Assembly (NCBI GenBank): GCA_910585095.1
Contig: CAJUBU010000009.1
Location: 62,001 to 126,000, forward strand
DNA length: 64,000 nt
Reading direction: 5' to 3'
Source of the DNA: an uncultured Lachnospira sp.
GTDB taxonomy: Bacteria > Bacillota > Clostridia > Lachnospirales > Lachnospiraceae
The notes below the pieces were generated by a model. The model saw only the letters and a program-made list of their open reading frames with translations, searched no databases and was not told the DNA's origin. The position numbers and the translations under genes are program-made. Below are positions 8,590 through 15,558 of the stretch, piece by piece (the stretch's first letter is position 1; each line of letters begins with the position of its first letter).

Positions 8590-9747
8590 ATGAAACTTTT
8601 AAAATTAACTGTGGAAGGCTTACCACATTTTAATGGTATATTTGATATCGATTTTATAGCATGGCAAAGAGTTGATGAAAATGATAAAGAACAACTTTAT
8701 AATATTTTTTCAAAAATTTATATCAATCAAGTCATTGCATTTGTTGGTATTAATGCTTCAGGAAAGACCACTATATTAAAAGTACTTTCATTTGTTATGA
8801 ATATGTTAAAAAATGAATCGATAAATAATAGTCAATCAAAAGAAGTTTTAAATGATTTAGAAAATAATCAGAAAGTGACCATTACATCGTATTTTTATGA
8901 TAATGATTTTGTAAATAAATTACAGACTATTATTGGAAAAGAAAGAAATCCTGTAGACAATAGTGAAAAATTTATTATTGTAGATGAAAGTTTATGGTCA
9001 AAAAAAATTAGCAAAATAAAAACAAAAAAGAGTATATTTGAGTTTAAAAGTTCTGATTTAAAACAAAAAAGAAATCAAGACGAGCAATATTTAATGAATG
9101 ATATTAGTATTATAGTTGCTATCAATAAAAAAAATAATATGCCTTTTTTTGTCAGTGATATGTTGGAATGGACAGACCACAATATGATAAATATTTTAGG
9201 ACAATTTCCAAAAGAACTTTTAATGTTTTTAGACCCTAGTATAGAATATCTCCAATGTTATATGGAAAAGAAAAAATTTGATATTCGATTGAAATTTTAT
9301 GGAAAAAAGGAAGTGATTATAAATAATCCAGATATGCTTGAAAATTATCTTTCATCAGGAACAATAAAGGGATTAGGGGTATTTATGAATGCTTGGTTTG
9401 TATTTGTTGCTAGTGGATATTTAATTATTGATGAGATAGAAAACCATTTTAATAGAGAAATTGTTGCTACATTGATTCGATTTTTTATGGATTCAAAAGT
9501 AAATAAAAATGGAGCAACACTTATATTTTCAACGCATTATTCAGAATTATTAGATGAGTTTGACAGGAATGATAGTATTTATATTGTTAGAAATAAAAGT
9601 GGAATCACTGCACAAAATTTGTCTACTATTTTAAGTAGAAATGATATTAAAAAGAGTGAAGCCTATAATAGTAATTATCTAGAAGGCACGGTTCCTGTAT
9701 ATGAAGCATATATAGCATTAAAAAAGGTTCTAATAAAGGTAGAATAA
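8590..9747 (+). CDS. OLD/Rlo-like AAA ATPase, probable defence protein
   Basis: 385 residues. An ABC/AAA-type ATPase with Walker A in FVGINASGKTTILKV (~50-65), a long insertion of charged low-complexity sequence, an LSSGTIKG signature-like segment (~255), Walker B in YLIIDEIENHF (~277-287) and a switch His in FSTHYSELLDEF (~315). This arrangement is that of the single-chain ATPases of the RloA, AbiLi and OLD type, which sense invaders or DNA ends and control a partner nuclease. The TOPRIM-like partner starts 14 bases downstream. The pair is visibly more A/T-rich than its neighbours, has its own promoter, and is bracketed by direct repeats, all suggesting horizontal acquisition. RBS: GGGAGG before ATG 8590. 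The family level is well supported; a role in phage defence is inference. Confidence 0.75.
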   Translation: MKLLKLTVEGLPHFNGIFDIDFIAWQRVDENDKEQLYNIFSKIYINQVIAFVGINASGKTTILKVLSFVMNMLKNESINNSQSKEVLNDLENNQKVTITSYFYDNDFVNKLQTIIGKERNPVDNSEKFIIVDESLWSKKISKIKTKKSIFEFKSSDLKQKRNQDEQYLMNDISIIVAINKKNNMPFFVSDMLEWTDHNMINILGQFPKELLMFLDPSIEYLQCYMEKKKFDIRLKFYGKKEVIINNPDMLENYLSSGTIKGLGVFMNAWFVFVASGYLIIDEIENHFNREIVATLIRFFMDSKVNKNGATLIFSTHYSELLDEFDRNDSIYIVRNKSGITAQNLSTILSRNDIKKSEAYNSNYLEGTVPVYEAYIALKKVLIKVE

Positions 9748-9760
9748 GGGAGACTTTTGC

Positions 9761-10285
9761 ATGAAATATATCGCATGTATTTGTGAGGGTGGTGCTGAAA
9801 GGGCTATATTGGATTTGTTACTCGATAATCATCAATTAAAATTTGAACGCGAAGATTTAATTGAGGAAGAAGTATTAAGATGCAGAAGTGCGAAAGAATT
9901 TGAAAATAAATATTTAAGAAAAAGTTATGAAGAAAAAATTACGATTTATAGAATTTTAGATTCGCGCAGTGAAAAATTTAATTTGAGCAAAGCATATGAT
10001 AATAAAGTCGATGTTAAAAATGTAATCACTGCTCCAGAAATTGAGATGCTTATTATTTATAGTGAAAATAAGTATAAAGAATATAAAAATGAAGAACGAA
10101 AAAATCATAATTTAAAGCCTAGCATTTATTGCAAAACAAAACTAAAATATAAAGATGTCAAAAACTATGAATTTATAAAAAAATATTTTTCAGATATACA
10201 GAACTTAATAAATGTGTTGACAACATATCATAGTAAATCAAAAAGTTTTAAAGATGAAATGTCTATATGGGACTTGCTAAAATAA
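9761..10285 (+). CDS. TOPRIM/RloB-like partner of the ATPase
   Basis: 174 residues, translated 14 bases after the ATPase and surely co-transcribed with it. It begins IACICEGGAERAILDLLLD, which fits the first strand and metal-binding Glu of a TOPRIM fold. RILDSRSEKF follows at ~62-72, where a TOPRIM protein would have its Asp-x-Asp pair; here it reads Asp-Ser-Arg, so one acidic ligand may be missing or supplied elsewhere. APEIEMLIIYSE follows. RloB, AbiLii and similar small proteins encoded beside ATPases have this layout and are thought to be the nuclease or effector subunit. RBS GGGAG precedes ATG 9761. Assignment as RloB/AbiLii-like is by context and weak motif match. Confidence 0.6.
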   Translation: MKYIACICEGGAERAILDLLLDNHQLKFEREDLIEEEVLRCRSAKEFENKYLRKSYEEKITIYRILDSRSEKFNLSKAYDNKVDVKNVITAPEIEMLIIYSENKYKEYKNEERKNHNLKPSIYCKTKLKYKDVKNYEFIKKYFSDIQNLINVLTTYHSKSKSFKDEMSIWDLLK

Positions 10286-10343
10286 ATATTATAAAAAATG
10301 TATTTATAATTACAATTTGAGACTAATAGAATAAAAAGCGCTC

Positions 10344-10362
10344 TGTGTAAAAATATGATTTT
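10344..10362. repeat. 19-nt direct repeat, right copy
   Basis: Exact repeat of 8459-8477. The remaining sequence to ~10540 holds no gene; it is A/T-rich and may include remnants of the pre-insertion 3' flank of the subtilase gene. Confidence 0.6.
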
Positions 10363-10559
10363 TGGGAATACTATTTGTTGCATAAAAATGGTAAGTATGC
10401 TATATATTTATATAATTGTCTATGACAACAAAAGAAGTATTTAATGATTGCAATAGTTGTTCGTATATTTAAATCAGTTAAAAACGGATTTATAAGGCAC
10501 TATTGTCCACAAAAATCAAAATGAATTGTAAGGTAGAAGATTGAAATTTTCAATCATAG

Positions 10560-10624
10560 GATTTGTGTTTACGCGCTGCTTATCACAAATCTATTTATAT
10601 GAAAAAAGCAGTGCAGAAATGAGG
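10560..10624 (+). ncRNA. Pseudoknot-type leader, copy A (thioredoxin)
   Basis: Helix 1: GATTTGTG (10560-10567) with CACAAATC (10584-10591). Its loop holds GCGCTGCTT (10573-10581), which can pair with AAGCAGTGC (10606-10614; eight Watson-Crick pairs and one G-U). Four bases (AGAA) then separate helix 2 from the ribosome binding site ATGAGG (10619-10624). Same architecture as copies at 11588, 17121, 21016 and 56423, with different bases in the helices. Confidence 0.6.
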
Positions 10625-10630
10625 AAAAAA

Positions 10631-10930
10631 ATGAATATTACAAGTAATAATTATGAAGAAGAAGTAACAAAAAGCGATAAGCCTGTCTTATTAGATTTTT
10701 GGTCTGAAGGGTGTATGCCATGCAAAATGTTTGCATCAGTATTAGAACAGTTTGAAAAAGAACATCCAGAGATTAAAGTTGGAAAGATAAATGTCAATGA
10801 TGAGATGAGTCTTGCACAAAAATATAATATTGAGTTTGTTCCAACGATTGTATTTATTAAAGATGGACAGGTCGTTTCAACAGAAGTTGGATTTCGCGAG
10901 AAAGGACAATTAGAGGACTTGTGTAAGTAA
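10631..10930 (+). CDS. Thioredoxin-like protein with CMPC active site
   Basis: 99 residues, one thioredoxin fold: PVLLDFWSEGCMPCKMF (~18-34) carries the redox-active CxxC, and EFVPTIVFIKDG (~68-79) has the cis-proline. The usual WCGPC is replaced by GCMPC, so redox potential or partner choice may differ from classical TrxA. Small thioredoxins reduce disulphides of cytoplasmic enzymes. The start at 10631 has ATGAGG six bases upstream. The ATG inside that motif is in frame but would leave the start without a Shine-Dalgarno. Upstream is a pseudoknot-type leader; an RNase H gene follows 60 bases downstream. No thioredoxin reductase gene is nearby. Confidence 0.85.
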   Translation: MNITSNNYEEEVTKSDKPVLLDFWSEGCMPCKMFASVLEQFEKEHPEIKVGKINVNDEMSLAQKYNIEFVPTIVFIKDGQVVSTEVGFREKGQLEDLCK

Positions 10931-10990
10931 AAAAGGCATCGAAAGAATGCGGATTCTTTGTGTAAAAATAGCAGAGAGATGAGGAATTAT

Positions 10991-11587
10991 ATGGCGACAA
11001 AGTTTTATGCTGTCCGTGTTGGAAAGGTTCCAGGAATATATACATCTTGGGATGATTGCAAAGCAGTTGTGCATGGCTATCCAGCGGCAGAATATAAAAG
11101 TTTTGGCAGTATGCAGGAAGCACAAAAATATATTAATTATAATAAAAATAGAGAAACAATATATAAGAATAGTGCATATGCGTATGTGGATGGTTCCTAT
11201 AATCCATCAACAAATACGTATGGATATGGCGGCTTTATAAAATATGCTTCTAAAATAGAGAAATTTAGCGGCAGCGGCAATGATAAAGAAATGGCATTAA
11301 TGAGAAATGTTGCAGGAGAAATTTTAGGAAGTATGGAAGCAATAAAAAGGGCAGTTGAATTAAAACTGCCCTCCATTGATATTTATTATGATTATATGGG
11401 AATTGAAAAGTGGGCAATAGGAGAATGGAAACGCAATAAAAAAGGAACAATAGCCTACTATGATTACATACAGTCTGTAAAAGAAAAGATTGTGATAAAT
11501 TTTATAAAGGTAAAAGGTCATTCAGGTGTTGAAGGAAATGAGGAGGCAGACAAACTGGCAAAATTGGCAGTAGGAATTAATGAATAA
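10991..11587 (+). CDS. rnhA: Ribonuclease H with N-terminal hybrid-binding domain
   Basis: 198 residues. An N-terminal RNA-DNA hybrid-binding (viroplasmin-like) domain, residues 1-50 (KFYAVRVGKVPGIYTSWDDCKAVVHGYP ... SMQEAQKYIN, quoted in parts), is followed by an RNase HI domain. The catalytic acids are visible: Asp in YVDGSY (~65), Glu in NVAGEILGS (~110), Asp in IYYDYMG (~132) and Asp in NEEADKLA (~189), with the HSGVEGNE loop. The enzyme removes RNA from RNA-DNA hybrids during replication and R-loop repair. Start at 10991 with ATGAGG six bases upstream. The stop abuts the next pseudoknot leader (11588), so that leader begins right after translation ends. Confidence 0.88.
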   Translation: MATKFYAVRVGKVPGIYTSWDDCKAVVHGYPAAEYKSFGSMQEAQKYINYNKNRETIYKNSAYAYVDGSYNPSTNTYGYGGFIKYASKIEKFSGSGNDKEMALMRNVAGEILGSMEAIKRAVELKLPSIDIYYDYMGIEKWAIGEWKRNKKGTIAYYDYIQSVKEKIVINFIKVKGHSGVEGNEEADKLAKLAVGINE

Positions 11588-11673
11588 CTTTGTGTCTGTG
11601 TGCTGCTTGACACAAAGTAAAAAAATAATATTTGAAAAATTTTATTTTTTAATAAAGCAGCACAGAAATGAGG
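11588..11673 (+). ncRNA. Pseudoknot-type leader, copy B (PAP2 phosphatase)
   Basis: Best-formed copy. Helix 1 is a perfect 9 bp: CTTTGTGTC (11588-11596) with GACACAAAG (11609-11617). The 12-base loop ends in GTGCTGCTT (11600-11608), which pairs perfectly with AAGCAGCAC (11655-11663). AGAA and then the RBS ATGAGG (11668-11673) follow. Between the helices, AAAAAATAA and TTATTTTTT could form a third stem. Confidence 0.65.
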
Positions 11674-11679
11674 ATTATA

Positions 11680-12273
11680 ATGGAATTTACAATATTACAT
11701 TGGTTTGCAAGTCTGCACAATGCAGTACTAAGTCCAATTATGTATGGATTTACTATGCTTGGCGAAGCTGGAATATTATGGATTATCTTAGCGTTATTAG
11801 GACTTACTATACTTCCTAAAAAATATCGCAAAGTTGCGCTTACAATGACCATTGCACTAATATTGTCTGTGATTATGTGCAATGGTGTTATGAAAAATTT
11901 GTTTCATAGGGTTCGACCGTTTATACAAGATCCAACACTTGTAGAGACCGAATTGTTTGGTATATTTTCAACCATTCATGACTGGTCGTTTCCATCAGGA
12001 CATACATCAGCATCATTTGCGGCAGCGTTGGCATGTTTTATGTGGTACAAAAAAGAAGGAATAACAATGGTTGTTATAGCTGCTATGGTATCTTTATCCC
12101 GATTATATCTTACGGTTCATTTTCCTACAGATGTATTGGTAAGCCTTATTCTTGGCAGTTTATATGGAATTTTATCTTATTACATAGTAAAGTTATTAAT
12201 AAAGAAATTTCCAAAAGTAAAGGAAGTATTTGAAGATGGAAAATCATATAAAGTTCTTTTTTCAAAGTCATAA
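11680..12273 (+). CDS. PAP2-family membrane phosphatase
   Basis: 197 residues with about six membrane helices. The three PAP2 signature motifs are complete: KNLFHRVRP (~72-80), PSGHTSASF (~107-115) and SRLYLTVHFPTDV (~145-157), where the two His and the Arg residues form the phosphatase site. Family members dephosphorylate lipid phosphates; in Firmicutes the common role is recycling undecaprenyl diphosphate for cell-wall synthesis, which is inferred here. Start at 11680 with ATGAGG six bases upstream. It is preceded by the best copy of the pseudoknot leader and followed by a metal-permease-like gene. A broad-specificity phosphatidate phosphatase is the main alternative. Confidence 0.85.
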   Translation: MEFTILHWFASLHNAVLSPIMYGFTMLGEAGILWIILALLGLTILPKKYRKVALTMTIALILSVIMCNGVMKNLFHRVRPFIQDPTLVETELFGIFSTIHDWSFPSGHTSASFAAALACFMWYKKEGITMVVIAAMVSLSRLYLTVHFPTDVLVSLILGSLYGILSYYIVKLLIKKFPKVKEVFEDGKSYKVLFSKS

Positions 12274-12396
12274 ATGTTTTTCAAAAAAATAAGATTAAAT
12301 AAATACTTTAATAAGCAGTTTGGTTTTGTAGGTGATAAGTCAAATGTTTGCTTGACATTGGCAGTTTTTGATTTAATTCACTCAAGAATTTGCGCC

Positions 12397-12442
12397 GAAG
12401 CGTCACAATTTTCTTAGTATAAAACGCTTCAGAATGAGAGGA
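12397..12442 (+). promoter_or_regulatory. Degenerate relative of the pseudoknot leader before the permease gene
   Basis: GAAGCGT (12397-12403) pairs with ACGCTTC (12424-12430). The latter is followed by AGAATGAGAGG, the same spacing and wording as the ends of the complete leaders. The first helix is poor here. The helix bases differ from all other copies but still pair. Confidence 0.4.
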
Positions 12443-12445
12443 ACT

Positions 12446-13288
12446 ATGTTTGATGTTATTGTAGACGCGTTAATGGACAGTATAAAATTGCTGCCCTTTT
12501 TATTTTTAGCTTATCTGGTAATGGAATATTTAGAGCATAGCACAACCGATAAGACGAAAAAAATAATTAAAAATTCGGGAAAGGCAGGTCCAATTGTAGG
12601 CGCTGTTTTGGGTGCGTTTCCGCAATGTGGTTTCTCGGCTGCTGCATCGAATCTGTATGCAGGCAGAGTGATTACATTGGGTACGTTAATTGCTATTTAT
12701 TTATCAACATCCGACGAGATGCTTCCAGTATTGTTATCAGAAAATGTATCCATTAAAATTATACTTGAATTAATTGTAGTTAAGATAGTAATTGGTATGG
12801 TAGCGGGATTGCTGCTAGATTTATTTGCAAAAAAAGACAAGGGTAATATAGCGATTTCTGAAAAAATTGGCAATATATGCGACCATGCACACTGTCATTG
12901 TGACAAAAGTATACTAAAATCATCACTGAAGCATACTATTGTGATATTTGGGTATATTCTAGTGATAACATTGGTTTTAAATAGTATTATCTTTTTTATT
13001 GGAGAGGAGACATTAGCAAATTTAATATTAAACCGACCGATTATAGGACCTATTATTGCATCGTTTGTTGGATTGATTCCCAATTGTGCATCGAGCGTTG
13101 TAATTACAAAATTGTATGTAGAAGGCTTAATGTCAGCAGGCACAGTGCTTGCAGGACTGTTATCCGGTGCGGGAGTTGGTCTTTTAGTACTGTTTAAGGA
13201 AAATAGAAAAATAAAAGAAAATATAAAGATAGTAGGGCTTTTATATGTCATAGGAGTGTTGAGTGGAATTGTAATTGATTTTATATAA
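12446..13288 (+). CDS. ArsP_2-type putative metal/arsenic efflux permease
   Basis: 280 residues with roughly eight hydrophobic helices in two similar halves. The first half carries PIVGAVLGAFPQCGFSAAASNLYAGR (in parts, ~50-75) and the second PIIASFVGLIPNCASSVVITKLYVEG; the paired PQC/PNC loops are typical of the ArsP-like permease family with duplicated halves. A central cytoplasmic loop, NICDHAHCHCDKS (~142-154), is rich in His and Cys and could bind a metal. Substrate is unknown; arsenic or heavy metal is only the family label. Start at 12446, because GAGAGGA sits just upstream; an ATG at 12434 is in frame but is part of that site. There is no metal-responsive regulator nearby. Confidence 0.7.
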   Translation: MFDVIVDALMDSIKLLPFLFLAYLVMEYLEHSTTDKTKKIIKNSGKAGPIVGAVLGAFPQCGFSAAASNLYAGRVITLGTLIAIYLSTSDEMLPVLLSENVSIKIILELIVVKIVIGMVAGLLLDLFAKKDKGNIAISEKIGNICDHAHCHCDKSILKSSLKHTIVIFGYILVITLVLNSIIFFIGEETLANLILNRPIIGPIIASFVGLIPNCASSVVITKLYVEGLMSAGTVLAGLLSGAGVGLLVLFKENRKIKENIKIVGLLYVIGVLSGIVIDFI

Positions 13289-13364
13289 TCACTTTAATAA
13301 AACGGCTTTACAAAAGATGGATACAATAGTATTATATAAGTATTAAAAATAGGAGGTTGATTTA

Positions 13365-13976
13365 TTGGATATTAAGACAATTGATGATGCATGTTTTTTG
13401 CAGTATGGGCGTGTTATTACAGATGTTGATGTAAGTGAACTGATGGATAAGATGCAAAATACACCACTTCCTGATGATGTAATATATATTCCATCCGATA
13501 ATGATTTGGAAAGTACGAAAGTTTGTCGTATTTTTTCAGACAGTGTCTATGGACAGATGCCTATACAGATTGGCTATTGTAATGGACATAATGCAAAGCT
13601 TAATGCGCTGGAGTATCATAGAAGTTCTGAAATTAATATAGCAGTTACTGATATGATACTGATATTAGGCAGACAGCAGGATATCACAAAAGATTATACA
13701 TATGATACCAGTCTTGCAGAGGCATTTATGGTCCCAAAAGGAACGGTTCTTGAAGTGTATGCAACAACATTGCATTATGCGCCTTGTGGAGTTGATGGAC
13801 AAGGATTTCGATGTGTTGTGGTGTTGCCAAAAGGAACAAACTATGACAGGAAGCCACAAACTGCAACGAGGGAAGATAAGTTGTTAGCTGCAACAAACAA
13901 GTGGCTTATCGCACACGAGGAAGCAAATATAGAAGGTGCTTTTAATGGGCTGATAGGTGAGAATTTGTCCGTATAA
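13365..13976 (+). CDS. DUF4867 family protein (sugar-operon associated)
   Basis: 203 residues, starting at TTG with AGGAGG eight bases upstream. The sequence has a cupin-like character: KLNALEYHRSSEINIAVTDM, MVPKGTVLEVYATTLHYAPC and FRCVVVLPKGTN (quoted in parts) are the strands and conserved His/Glu typical of this family, which is found in sugar isomerase operons of Lachnospiraceae. A sugar mutarotase or lyxose-isomerase-like role is conceivable, but I do not know the reaction. It is first in a run with an isomerase, xylulokinase, transaldolase and ROK regulator, so it very likely acts in the same pathway. No signal peptide. Confidence 0.7.
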   Translation: MDIKTIDDACFLQYGRVITDVDVSELMDKMQNTPLPDDVIYIPSDNDLESTKVCRIFSDSVYGQMPIQIGYCNGHNAKLNALEYHRSSEINIAVTDMILILGRQQDITKDYTYDTSLAEAFMVPKGTVLEVYATTLHYAPCGVDGQGFRCVVVLPKGTNYDRKPQTATREDKLLAATNKWLIAHEEANIEGAFNGLIGENLSV

Positions 13977-14058
13977 AACAAATTATGTGCAATGGAGAGC
14001 TGCGCATCCATATCAAAATGAATAGGAATTAAAAAATAGTCGCAGCATGGAGGAAAAA

Positions 14059-15543
14059 ATGAATAATATGCCAGAAATGAAGATTGGAATTGTTGCGGTG
14101 AGCCGTGATTGTTTTCCAGAAAGTTTGTCTGTCACAAGAAGACAGAATCTTGTTAAGGCTTATACACAAAAGTATGACGCTTCTGAAATTTATGAGTGTC
14201 CAGTTTGTATTGTGGAGAGTGAAATTCATATGATGCAGGCTCTTGAGGATATCAAGAGAGCTGGTTGTAATGCGCTGTGTGTATATTTAGGAAACTTTGG
14301 TCCAGAAATATCAGAGACAATGCTTGCAAAATACTTTGATGGTCCAAAGATGTTTGTAGCAGCAGCAGAAGAAACTTCTGAAAATGGTGGATTGATTCAA
14401 GGACGTGGCGATGCCTATTGTGGTATGTTAAATGCAAGCTATAATCTGAAGTTGAGAAATGTCAATGCGTACATACCAGATTATCCTGTTGGCACAGCAG
14501 AAGAATGTGCAGATATGATACATGAATTTCTACCAATAGCAAAGGCAGTATATGCGTTACAAAACTTAAAGATAATCAGTTTTGGTCCAAGACCAACCAA
14601 CTTCCTTGCCTGCAACGCTCCAATTAAACAGCTTTTTAATTTAGGCGTTGAAATTGAGGAAAATTCAGAATTGGATTTATTTGAATCCTTTAATAAGCAT
14701 GCAAACGATGAGAGAATCCCAAGTGTTGTTGAAGATATGGCAAAAGAGCTTGGCAATGGCAATAAAAAGCCTGAGATTTTAAATAAACTTGCACAGTATG
14801 AGCTTACGCTTCTTGATTGGATTGAAGCACATCGAGGTTCAAGAAAATATGTTGCTGTCGCTGGCAAGTGTTGGCCTGCATTCCAGACACAGTTTGGCTG
14901 TGTTCCTTGTTATGTCAATTCAAGATTGACACAGATGGGTATACCTGTCTCATGTGAAGTTGATATTTATGGTGCATTAAGTGAATTTATAGGAACGGTA
15001 ATAAGCAATGATACAGTTACACTTCTTGATATTAACAATTCCGTTCCAGCTGATATATATAATAATGATATTGCTGGCAAGTTTGAGTATACACAAAAAG
15101 ATACATTTATGGGCTTTCACTGCGGCAATACGGCTTCAAGCAAGTTGTCGTTCTGTGAGATGAAAAACCAGATGATTATGGCAAGAAGTCTTCCAGAAGA
15201 AGTTACAAATGGTACGCTTGAAGGTGATATTATTCCAGGCGATATTACATTTTTCAGACTTCAAAGTACAGCCGACGGCGAGCTGAGAGCATATATTGCA
15301 CATGGCGAGGTTCTTCCAGTTCCAACAAGGTCGTTTGGTGCCATTGGTATATTTGCAATTCCTGAAATGGGACGATTCTACAGACATTGGCTGATTGAAA
15401 AGAATTTTCCACATCATGGTGCAGTTGCTTTTGGTCATTTTGGCAAAGCCTTGTTTGACTTATTTAAGTATATCGGTGTTGAGGAGATTGGATTTAACCA
15501 GCCAGCAGGTATGCTTTATAAGACAGAGAATCCATTTTCATAA
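14059..15543 (+). CDS. L-fucose/L-arabinose isomerase family protein
   Basis: 494 residues. The N-terminal part, with KIGIVAVSRDCFPESLS and ALCVYLGNFGPE, and the C-terminal substrate-binding part, with DINNSVPAD and MGFHCGNTASSKL, match the fucose/arabinose isomerase family, which interconverts an aldose and its ketose with a divalent metal. Which sugar is used cannot be read from sequence. The xylulokinase and transaldolase that follow argue for a pentose (D-arabinose or L-arabinose type) feeding the pentose phosphate pathway. Start at ATG 14059 because GGAGG (14049-14053) precedes it; an ATG at 14047 overlaps that site. It is 15 bases upstream of xylB, so the two are one operon. Confidence 0.8.
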   Translation: MNNMPEMKIGIVAVSRDCFPESLSVTRRQNLVKAYTQKYDASEIYECPVCIVESEIHMMQALEDIKRAGCNALCVYLGNFGPEISETMLAKYFDGPKMFVAAAEETSENGGLIQGRGDAYCGMLNASYNLKLRNVNAYIPDYPVGTAEECADMIHEFLPIAKAVYALQNLKIISFGPRPTNFLACNAPIKQLFNLGVEIEENSELDLFESFNKHANDERIPSVVEDMAKELGNGNKKPEILNKLAQYELTLLDWIEAHRGSRKYVAVAGKCWPAFQTQFGCVPCYVNSRLTQMGIPVSCEVDIYGALSEFIGTVISNDTVTLLDINNSVPADIYNNDIAGKFEYTQKDTFMGFHCGNTASSKLSFCEMKNQMIMARSLPEEVTNGTLEGDIIPGDITFFRLQSTADGELRAYIAHGEVLPVPTRSFGAIGIFAIPEMGRFYRHWLIEKNFPHHGAVAFGHFGKALFDLFKYIGVEEIGFNQPAGMLYKTENPFS

Positions 15544-15558
15544 AAATAGGAGGATTTT

